NCBI GenBank assembly: GCA_014773175.1
Contig: VXCM01001246.1
Location: 10,001-74,000 of the forward strand
Reading direction: 5' to 3'
Source of the DNA: Lucifuga dentata
Lineage: Eukaryota; Chordata; Actinopteri; Ophidiiformes; Bythitidae
Length of the DNA: 64,000 bases
Shown: piece by piece, positions 47,801 through 59,600 of the stretch
Layout: each line of letters opens with the position of its first letter
Numbering within the stretch: position 1 is the first letter of the stretch
The notes under the pieces: model-generated
The model's database searches: none
Told to the model about the DNA's origin: nothing
The model's input: the letters and a program-made list of their open reading frames with translations, nothing else
Translations under genes and position numbers: made by a program

Positions 47801-50800
47801 AGAGAGGATTCAAAAACACTTAAACGTAATGTGTTCTCAGCTCTTTGAGTCTTTTGTTTTTTAAGGAAAAGGAAAAATGGCCTTTGCCATCCTTCAAAAT
47901 GACAATGAGAACAGGTGAGTGCTGATAAGTCAGAACCTTTAGTAAATCTGATTACTGAGGTGGAAGTTCTGAATTTAGATCAGAAATCCCACTCAGACGT
48001 TCACAAAGCTACTGAGTAAAAAAAAAAAAAAAAAGAAAAAAGTAATGCACACCTGAGATGTGTGTTAAAGGCAAACTGCATGGAAGAGGGAACATAAGTG
48101 CTGATGAAAAGAAGATTAAAAAACTGAAAGCCAGAGTCAAATCTATCTATCCAACTATAAAGGCAGAAATCTCTGTCTGTGGCACCAACATCTCTAGAAC
48201 CCGGCACTGTATAAAGTTGAAATTTGGCAGGTTTATTGCTCAGGACCCAAGGATGTGCAAGTGAAGTTGTTTGGATGAGCGGTTCTCGAATTGAGCTGTG
48301 CTGGTGAAAAGTAGTCCTCACGGCAGGATACGCTTTGGGTGCGGCAGCATATGCTCCAGTCCAGTGACAGTCTCAACCCAACCCCGTACAGCAAACAAAG
48401 CTAGCTCATGAGGACGTGCAGAACAAAATTATGGCANACCCAACCCCGTACAGCAAACAAAGCTAGCTCATGAGGACGTGCAGAACAAAATTATGGCAGG
48501 CCGCAGTGCACACCATAAAGTCCAGCTCGTTCCGAACAGGCACGTTTTGATCGGGCACTGCACCAGTGTGACTTTAATGAAGTTAAGGCTGTTTTAAGGA
48601 AATCTATTAACTAAAATACTACCGATCATGTTTAATTACAGCAAAATATTAGTTTTCATGTTCTATGGTACACGGTAAAATCATTCCAAGACAGTCTCAC
48701 TCCTGCAAAACGAAGCTTAACTATGTTGGATCCCTTACCAAAAAACATCGGGTATGGTAGTACATTAGTGACCATATCACCGTCTGACTGGAAATCGTTG
48801 TTTTAGCAATACTATAAAACAGACAACATAAAATCATCCAGCTAACACAAAGGACTGAGAAACTCATAGCTAATGTGCAAAAAGATCCCCGCTGCCTTAT
48901 AATTAAGCAGAAAACAATCTACTTGGCATCCTGGTGTTGACGGGAGCATATCTATGTTCCCAGGGTCCTGTGTTCCTCAGCTCTATATAGCACAATAGAG
49001 CACACATAATGGGTTAGGGTTAACACACACTTGATGTATGTTAACAGAATACTGAACTGTGATAGGGCCCTGGAAACATACCAGTAGATACGCTCCAGTG
49101 TCGATATGCAGGCTACGTGACATCAATCTACAATCAATCAATGTGTATCCGGTGCAATTAAAGCCTTTCCTACAGTATATCCTCAGAGTTTCCTAGAAAT
49201 TACAAACACTGAAGGTTTTAAACGTGGAAAAGAGCTGCATCTAAATTTGAATAATAAGTGATTTTCTAATATTCTAGAGAAGCAGGAAAAATGTTCATAC
49301 ATGTCGTGTTGGCTGATACATTCATTATGTGGAAAGTGGTGTGAACAGTGCATGTATCGGCTCATCGGTACGCTGCTTACATTCTTCAATTGAACTCTAC
49401 ACTGTAAAAATATTATCTGGTGTCGATTCTGGTGATTTTAAGACATCATAAACCAAACAGGAAATTAAACGTTGGCCACTGACTGCGGTCACAGGCTCGT
49501 GCTGGTTTGGTGTAAAGAATGATGACAACTACTGTGGCCAGTAGATGTCGCTAAGGCACAGAAGTGCAAATGGAGAATGGCTCCACATGACGTTGGCTGG
49601 TTTTTACCCTGAGACGATACCGCAGGCAGAATAAACCACTAACTTGCAACCATCTCACAGATCTGACAGATCAGTGGTTGTTAAACGTAATGTTAAATTC
49701 TAAACTGCAGAAGACAAAATACCTAAAAAGTGAGATTTAAGAGGCAGATGACAATCGTTACTGTTATTACTGTTAGTAGTAATAAGAGTTTACTTTTTAA
49801 ATTTGCAGTTATCTCTTTTCTACTTACAAGCTTGTCAACTTTCAGTTAAATTTGGGGAAAAATAATCTCTAACAAAACTATATTTCTTCACAAATTCCTT
49901 TTCACGGCTGATGTTTCTGCATTTCGCTACATTCAATGAGGTGAATAGCTACAAATGAAAAAGACAGAATAGCCTGACGTCGTGTTGAAATACAAATTTT
50001 TACGTATTCGCCACAAATGAGGCAATTCTTACTAAACATTCCTGTGATATTCTTCAAAACACCTAAAAGGCAACAAGCTATGTGAGTTTTATCCTTCAAA
50101 GAGACTATTGTAGATGCTAAGACAAAATGAAAGTGTACACCGTTCAATATATAAAGCTTATGATGTAAAAACAAAAAAATATGATTTACATTTTCAAAAA
50201 TGCAGACTGTATGCCAAAGGCACAATCATAAACGCACTCGAAAAGGCCGTAGATAAGACAGGCGAACGGAGAATTAAAGACTGTCGTTGAGGAATCCCAG
50301 AAAAATTAGGGAAAAAAATTAATAATCAAGTTTCATGATAACAGAAGTGATAAAAAAGCGTTATGATGGCCGGAGGAACAGGAAATCACTGTCTCAGCTT
50401 CGACAAAAACGCTGCTGCAGAGAAGCAACGGAAGGAATGAGACATTTTTCATTATTCTTTAGTGGATGAACTCTTGAATTAAAAACAAAAGTAAAGGACC
50501 GTTACTAAGTGCTCAAAGAAGCAAATCAGCATTGGTGGAGTGTTGGCTGCTGAAAATTAACTCCAGGTACAGAGAGACACCAGCGATTAATTCATCAGCC
50601 TAACAAACAGTCTGATGCGGTGCAATAATCCCTGTTTTGCCTGGTATGGCTTCACAAGTTTCAAAGTCAAAGGTGAGATTACTCAGGGATTACTAGATGT
50701 GCACTTCAAAACCGAACAAACCAAAATTCTAAACTTCCTAAAATGTTTTCTTTATAGCTATAATTTGCACATTCTAAAAATCTAAATTGGGGTTCAAGTG

Positions 50801-53800
50801 CTGTGAGGATGTGGGCTTTACATTTTCATATGAGGGGATCCTGAGGGATCTGAAAGTGCCAGGCTCTGTAGGTTGTGGCACTGAAGGAGGAAACCTTCGA
50901 TCCCACTGCTCCCTGTCAGGGGATTACTGTAAAACAGGTTTTGCTCAGGGGGGAGACCGCTGTCGGAGCCCCAGTCGGAGTCTGAATCCGAGCTGCCGTT
51001 CCCGGACCCCTCAGTGGCCGTGGGCGGGTAGCTGAGCTGCTCCAGCTGCTCCACCAGGTCACTGAACTGCACAGCAGAGCTGCTCTCAGAGCGCACAGAG
51101 TACGCGGGAAAGTTGACCATGGAGCTGGCCTCTGAGGGGATGTCGGAGCCTGGCAGGCGAAGCGAGGAGGAGTCTGGGCCTCCGTAACCCACCGACATGG
51201 ACTCGCCCGCGGAGCTGAGCCCCAGGTTGTCCAGGGAGCTGCACTCAGAGCGGTTATTCATTAAGGAGCTGGTCTCAGAATGACCAGCAGTGCTATCAGA
51301 GAAGGGGTTAATATTCCCATTCAGGTCCTCAATGCCCACACTGTACATCCTGTTTTTGCTGAGGTCACCTTCCGCAATGTAATCAAACTGATCTACTTTA
51401 TCATCAAGCCCAAAAGAGTAGGCCTCCGCCCCTCCGCCGTAAAAAGAAATTTCAGCGGGATCATCATCTATGAACTCCTCGGTGACCTGCAGCTGCTGAT
51501 TCGCCATTGAGAACAAAGGATTCTGCTTCGTACGCCAAAGCTCTGCCTCGAAAGCCTCAGGTGTGAGAACCCCCTTGCGCTTCCCTCCAACCCCTCCCAC
51601 TGAGCCCCCAGTCCCCCTTCTCCTATCATGCTCACTATCCTCATTGCCATTTTGGGAGGGCTGTAATTGGGACGTGCCACTCTCTACACACACAAACATG
51701 GGGCTGCAGTGTCCTGCAGCCAGATTGCTAGGGGCACCTTGAAAAGCGTAGTTAGATGGGGAAGCGGCCTTGACAGGTTCTTCCTTCGGAGGGCTGGGGG
51801 GCCTGGTAGCTTGCGATGGGGGCTGAAGCTGCTGCTGCTGCTGTGGAGGCGCTGTAGCCTGGTTGAGTACGGGGAAAGGCTGCGACAGAGGTTGTGGTTC
51901 TGTTCGTGGGAGAGCGCTAGAGACGTGCACTGGGTAGAAAGACACGGCAGGAGATGAAGGAGAGCCTGGAGCCCTGAGGCTGTCATTGAATGACAAGCTC
52001 TGAAATGACGCCACAAAGACAAGAACGGACAATCACATCAGTTTATCCATTACAATGCAATTTATAGAAAGTTTAAGCTTAACATAATGCAGCAGAGTTT
52101 TAGAGCTTCACTAACCTGTTTTGGCACATCTGTGGCCAGGGAGCAAGCAGACATTCGTATTTTGCTGTTCCTCCTGAACACACAAGAATTATTATGTTAA
52201 AGATCATGTAGAAAACAGTTTCTCATCGATAATAACTGGACAGGCAAATGACTTTTCTCTCATGGAGCATCCACAGTATGTAGAAACACACACCTCTGGT
52301 ATGGTGTTCTTTTTGCTCCATTTTCCCTGACATACTCCACTAGTTGCTTTTGAGTTCTCCCACTGAAACAAAAAAAACCAAAACAAAAACATGAGTCACT
52401 GAACATTTAATAACGAAGTACCAAAAAAAAAAAAAANAAAAAAAAAAAAATAAAAAACCCTACTTGAACAAAACTATCTTTAAGAGCCCAGAAAGTTCCT
52501 TTAAAATAGATGCAAATGGGCATCATAGATGACTTTTAAAAGGTTTGATGTCTGTAGTTGTACCTGTATCTGAAGGAAGAGCCTCGAGTGAAAAGAAGAG
52601 CTTTTGACTTGGGTTGGGGCTGGTCAAACAGCCGGAAAAAGGAGTGATGTTCCACACAGTTCTTCCAAAAGATCTTACACTGGTCTCTACTGGCCATCAT
52701 GAATTCAAGAGTATCCTGATGGGGACCCTGAAAAAAAGATAAAAAAAAAAAACAAAACAAAAAAACCCCCCAAAAACAAAAACAGATCACATAGTAAGCA
52801 AGTTTCCCTTGACGTTGAATCTAAGACATAAAACTAAATGACAGACATAAAGCTGAGGCAAACCAACTGACATTAAAGGACCATACCGGCCATTTTGCAT
52901 GTTTGAGCCTAATATATAAAATTTTCATACATGTAACGTTACTGACAATCATTTCTNCCATTTTGCATGTTTGAGCCTAATATATAAAATTTTCATACAT
53001 GTAACGTTACTGACAATCATTTCTCAAAGCATACTACTGGAACGATGAGTTAAAAAATGTTGTTCCTACATTCCAGACCACCATTGGTTTCAGTTCATTC
53101 TGGTACGCTATTAAAACCAACTTGTTGATACTTGAAACGTTCTTGGGATAGGTGATTGATCATCACTAACAACACATATATTCAGGTTTTTTTTTTCAAA
53201 GTTACGTAATTTTAGTGTTTAAGCAATAAAAAGTGCAGAGTTATCTGGAAAATGGCTTCCTGTTGTCAGTTCTTCACTACAGCACTTAAATGCACCACTA
53301 GGGAGCATTTTCAGATCACTCCACGCTTTTTATTGCACTTAAATGCTAAAATTACCTAACTTGAAAAAAACCTGAATACATGTCTTGTTAGCAATGATGG
53401 ATTCCTACTCCAAGAACGTTTCAAGTATCAACAAATGGGTGGTATGGTCCTTTAAGTCATTTTCTGAACATTTATCTGTTTTTTTAATACATACATGAAC
53501 CTCTGGGTGGAGCTTGATCAGGAAGCGTTTTCTCTTGAAGCTCAGCTTGCGAATCTTGGACCAATTGAAGGTATTTATTTTCGTGTTGCCCTGGGTGGAA
53601 AAAGTAACGCAGAAGAAACGTATCACATGTAGTAACAGTTTAGGAAGTGATGCTTATCTTAACGGCAAACAGGCGTGAGAGATCACCTGGAAAACTTGAA
53701 GGCCCATGTGAGCGACAGACAGGTTGATCTTTGTGCCTTCCCGATCAGCTGCTGGGTGGAAGCGGATGCCATACATCTCCAGTTTACGGGCGATCTCCAG

Positions 53801-56608
53801 GATCTGGAAGTCTGATTCAGCCGGAGTCTGGCCCCTGCGGGAGACAACGTGCACAACTCATGAACACTCATAAATAACAAGCTCTCCTTGTTAATGACCC
53901 CTCATGGTGTTCTTTAGAGGTAAACAAGCGTCTGATGTGAAACCTGAACACCATTTGGAGTTCCTTCTCACTCATTAACAATGATCCAGCTGAGCCGTGT
54001 TTATATGCAACTAAATGCCAGGCACATGGAAATGTGGGTGGGATGTTGTGGTTTGATTATTTCCCCTTAACAGTAATAAAGTGTAATGCCTTGTATCAAT
54101 TGACTCATGAAATACAAAGGTCAAGAAGTTCTACAAGATCCATCAACTGGTCCTATGTTATTTAAATTTAATTTTTAAAAAAATCTCTATGCACAGCTCA
54201 ACTTTCCATGATATGCTTTCCTCATGTCCAAGTTTTATTTAACAAAAAACTTTGGCTTTGAGTCAGACACTGCTGTGACTGAAACATGTTGATATTAAGA
54301 TTCCTGACGCACTTATTTTGTTCTTCAAACCACTGAGGTTACAAATAGCAAATTAACCAGGTTTGCCAGACATATGTGTTCCTGTTGTTCATTCTGCAAC
54401 TTTCTCTTTCAGACATCTCTTCTACCACACAGAAAACGTGTGGGTTCTCATCAAGCCTTTACTAGGGCGGTTTCTTCATCAGATACAGTGGCTTTAAATC
54501 CGTTATCGTGTTGAGGATTTAAGAGGCGTTATTTTAAAACCATGTGATTACAACCAAACAGCATGTTTGGATGACATATCCATCCAATCATCACCGCATT
54601 CTAATTTTGTTCATCCGTTAAGCGGTGAAATCTCCTTATGGCCCTCCCCTGCCCTACTGGCCGTATGGCTAATAGAGCGGCCAGAGGAAAGGATTAGGCC
54701 CGGGTCCTCCCTGCTCTGTGCTTCCACTCTGGCAACCAAGGGAAGAGATTAGCAGATGTCTTTAGAGCTGCCTAATACACTGAAAAGAGCCCCTATTTAC
54801 CACAGGACAGCACTGTGTCGGCAGGTTGTGGTGGGAAAGTGCATCTATAAATGGCAAACCCCCTCTCATTACGGCGGTTTAACAAGAACATCACAGTTAT
54901 CTCATCCAAATTAACAAGATAACCAAGCATATGTGTTTCCAGTGCACAGAGAGGATGTGAATGCCAACAAATTCCTAACGCGATTTAAAAATTTGCGTGA
55001 TAGAATTTCCAAATTTGAAATGACTAAATTGGAGTGAGGAATTTTTATACAAAACTACAAAAGTAGTTTTATGGTGTTGCTTTCATTAATCTAATGCAAA
55101 AACCAATGTGAAGAGCTACAGGATGGAACTGATACGTTGCATAAATATATGTTTGCAAACACCGTGCTCACTCGAAGTAGGATATTTATATTCAACATGT
55201 GGAAAGACAGTATGTGCGTGATCTTCCAAGAATATGCATATTTTTCCACCTCTTACAATAGTTGCTGTTGATGGGAGTTTGATGATTTGGCTTGTTGCTG
55301 CCGTGGCGTGCTGTGACATCGCACGCTCATTTCTATCTCCGCTGCATTCGAACTCCAGAGGTTAATCACCTGGGATTTTACGGCCCTGCTTGGAAACGAG
55401 GCTAACTGTGACGGCCCTCGCCCTCGGCTGAGCTGGCGTCTGTGTCGCTGTAAATCGAATGGCTCAACATGTGCAGGCAACTCAAGAGAAGCTATTTTAA
55501 GTCACTTTCAGGGGTTGTTCACCTCCTGCATAACAAAGTTTTCATCATTTAGAGATTTTTCTCTTTCAGAGTTGCAGTGTTTACTGTTAACATGACAAAA
55601 ACATTCTGAATATGAGCCGCTAAAAGACCTTTACCACAAAGCAGCTGAAGGAAGCATTGAGTGCTGACTCTTTCTTTAATAGAAATTAGTTTTGACATTT
55701 TCATATCAGCACATGTATTTTTAAATATTAAATATTATTTGGTTAGACAAAGAGGTACCGGGAACAGGTGTGTCATCCAACAAATGTTTTTTTTTTTAAT
55801 TTTTGTTGTATGAGAGAAAAATCTGTGCCATACATGAGTCACAACATGCCAGGGCACAGGTAGTTCTGCTTGAAGGACCATACGGTGTATGTCTGAGCCC
55901 AATATATACAACCTGCATGTATGTTATGTTACTGATAATTTCCAAAACATAAAACTGTGTTTTAGTTTACTTGTTATTTTTTCAGATCCCCCAATTATTC
56001 AAAATCAAATGTTCAGGTGATACACCCACCTTAAAATTCAATGTTTCACCTTCTAACATTTATGCACAATTGTAGAAGGCACAGTCATTTTAATTTCTTG
56101 GTAAAAGCCATCTTCTCCTGGGACTATATTTCCTGGCAGAGACATACATTNCATTTTAATTTCTTGGTAAAAGCCATCTTCTCCTGGGACTATATTTCCT
56201 GGCAGAGACATACATTGTCTTCCCTGTAGCTCCATTTGGATTGATTAAATAAATTTACTTTGACAAAATAAACGAATAGATGTCATAATCACTGTGATTT
56301 AATAAGTATGAGTCTCTACAAGTTGATTTTAATAGTGGAATGAACTGAAACCAACGGCAGTCTGGAACATACAAAAATTCTAAAATGAAAGTAGTATATT
56401 TTGGGAAATGATTGTCAGTAATTACAGCATATGAAAGCTGAGATGAGTCAACCGGATTCAAGTTTTTAATTCTGAAACGTTTCACCATTCATCCAAATGA
56501 CTTTGTCAGCTGGAAACGAATGTACAGAAGGATGTTATTAACTGAGGTGTCCAAACGAAAAAAAAATTATAATTTTGACTTGAATCTGGTTGACTTGACT
56601 CAGCTTTC

Positions 56609-56668
<60 letters not shown>

Positions 56669-59600
56669 GCCTGGATGACTGAGAATCTTCATCAAAGATT
56701 GTCAGTAATGTAACATAAATTGGATGTATTATTGTTAAAAATGCACAATCGCCAGCATGTTCCTTTAAACCTAGTTGAGAGACAGCCAGGTAAGGGAAAG
56801 ACGTACCGATAACAATATGTAACAATATGAAATGGCCTCTAAAACGGTGACTCACAGGTGTCTGCGGTGGAGCTCCATGATCCTGTCCTGCACCTTTTCT
56901 TGATATGGCAACAGCTTGTTCATCCTCAGGAAATCCCCGACTGCCACGTCATCATAGTCGCCAATCTCCGCTGTGGTTTATTAGAAGAGAGGAAGGCAAA
57001 CATCTGTTAAGGAGGATGCATTCCCTTTATTTGGACTGGAAGCATTAACCAGAACACAAGGAGAGTAGAGCGGTGGGTAAAGATGTTTTAAGCAACATTG
57101 TCATTGTCTAGGACACAAAATGATCACACAGGATTTTCATGAGGTTATGGATCAACAGATTTGTGTCTATGCTTGCTAATCCTCAAACAACTTTCTCTTG
57201 TTGTTCATTATACTTAAATTAGAAAGTCAAATATTACAAATATAGTTTTAAGTTACAACTGAATAAGTCAATGTGTATTTATACATTTCTGCGTACATAT
57301 GTGCAATGTAGTAACAGAATTATAGATGACGTGTTTGGGCTCTCAAGGTTGAATAACAGTTTTTATTTTGTGTATTTTAATTCTTTTCTTTATGTATTAG
57401 AATCTTTCCAAGTGTCGGTCTATTTTTTTTACTTGTGTTTTAAGAACTCAAGAAAATGAGACCATTACTCTTAAGGAGATTAGCCGTGAAATATATTTGA
57501 AATTCAAATTCGCAGAGGCTGGGATTCAGGAAGTTAATGGATGGATGGTCAATTACAGTAGTAAAAATCATTTGCTTAAACGTACACTGGACGAGGTGAG
57601 AGGCGAGCAGGGCTCCAGTATTTTCTGTGCAGATCAACCTGCCCTCCATCAGATCTCTTTTCATCTGCAGAGAAAACAAGTACCTATAAAAAGAAAAAAA
57701 AAAAAAAAGNAAAAAAAAAAAAAAAAGGCAGAGAATAGTTTTTATAGTTTCCTGGTTTTCATTTCCAGTGTCTGCTCATTTAAATACAAGGAAATTAGCA
57801 CAAAACCAGCTTATCAAGGATTATTTTAAAAGGTGCAATCTACAATCCAAATGAAGACAAAATCCGTCACACAACAAAACATTAAAAAAAATGGATATCT
57901 AACCTGCTGTCGCTCCCGAAATGATTAATCTTACAATGTATAAAACACACCATAACATTAGACGTGCTAAATTTAAGCTGTAATGTTTCTTAAAACACAC
58001 AGAGTGGTAAACGCTAGAAACAAAATTCAGGAGTGGGACTTTAAGTATCTTTACAAAAAATTAACATCACCTTACAACTTGTCACAATATAATTCAGAAT
58101 TTTGGGCTTAATATTTAATAGTGTAAAAAGTATGGTTAAATTTTAATTATTATACCCAAAATCAAGCATTTAAGTTTTAGTCATTCAGCACATTTACATG
58201 CATTTTTTTTTTCTGTACTGTGATTGACATAAATTGATATAATCTAGCTTTGATACTTGAAATGAACTCACATCAGTTGTTCCCAGTTTCAATATAATTA
58301 TGATGTTTACATGACAAAGGAAAAAACTTGGTTTATTGGCTTTAAGGACCATACTGACATTTTTCATGTTTGAGACCAATAAATGACATTTGTTCATTAC
58401 TTTACTGCCAACCATTTTCCCAAAAAAACAAAAAAAACAAAAAAAAAACAAAACAAAAACATATTTTAGTTTTTGTATTGGTTTGCTAAATGCCCTAATC
58501 TTTCAAAATCAAATCTTCAGGTTATACACTCACCTTAAAATTCAATGTTTCGGGTGCCAACACTTATGCATGGTGGTAGAAGGCATGGCCATTTTAATTT
58601 CTCTGCAAGTGTCTTCTCATGGGACTATATTCCCTGGTGGAGGCATACCTTTTTTTCTGTATGGTCCATGTTAGACAGGTTAACTCAAGTAACTTCAATA
58701 AAAAATTTTATACACGTCTTAATCGCTGTGATGGATTACCTGTTTCATACATGCTTCATTCCCGAATGCTATCAAGGTCAACTTGTAGAGAAGTTGATTT
58801 TAATAGTGCTCTGGAATGAATTGAAACCAACGGCAGTCTGGAAGGTAGGAAAATAATTCTAATATGTGCTGCTCTAGTAGCACGGTTTGGAAAAAGGTTG
58901 GCTGTAATGTAATGTAGGTTGTATTTATTGGGCTCTAACATGTAGAATCACTGGTATGGTCCTTTAATCTGAGTGTAATGAAAGTTTAAATGTTAATGTG
59001 AGTTTATCAAATGCATTCACAGAAAGAAACAAGAAGAAGAAACATTCTCCTGCACCACTCTGGGGAAGGAAAAAGACAAAAAAAAAGCTAAAACCTAACA
59101 TTTCTCACTGTCTGCAGGTAAACAGTAAAAACTTTTAAACATTTTTTGAGTAGAAATACTGGTGAATGCTGTGGTCTTGTGGTCATTTGGGAGGGACAGG
59201 TTAAGGAATAATGAAATTGGAGGTGAGGACTATAGGACTAAAGGATTTGGAGCTGGAAGGGAATTTAAAATAATAATGATGATAATAATTATAATAGTAA
59301 TAATAACAATAATGGCAACTGCTTATTCTTCTGGAGTCTGTAATGGTTATTATTTTGTCTGTTTGTTGCTATTGTTTTTTCTTTTTGTAAAGTGATGGTG
59401 TCATATATCTCCTGTTCCATGTATATGAAGAAAAAAAATACTGGAGAACAAATTGCCATGAGAACCATAATGTTAAGTTCTTGAGGGTACGACTAAATCC
59501 GTAATTGTCCGTTGTTTCTCTGAACCACCCTTTCTCTTTTTAGAATCAATTTTTTGACTAAGCGTGAAGAAAGAAAAAAATTACGTTTGCTTAGTTTAAG

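Larger units (their letters stand above)
55871..56768. mobile_element. TTAA-family repeat (subfamily B) with nested insertion
   Basis: Left end gaaggaccatacggtgtatg, right end catgttcctttaa. Interrupted at 56423-56696 by the 'gaagattctcagtcatcc' family. The N at 56151 duplicates 65 bases. Confidence 0.75.

Noticed and set aside
51280..51957. Plus-strand frames at 51280-51510 and 51667-51957
   Set aside because: Antisense shadows of the large GC-rich FARP2 exon.
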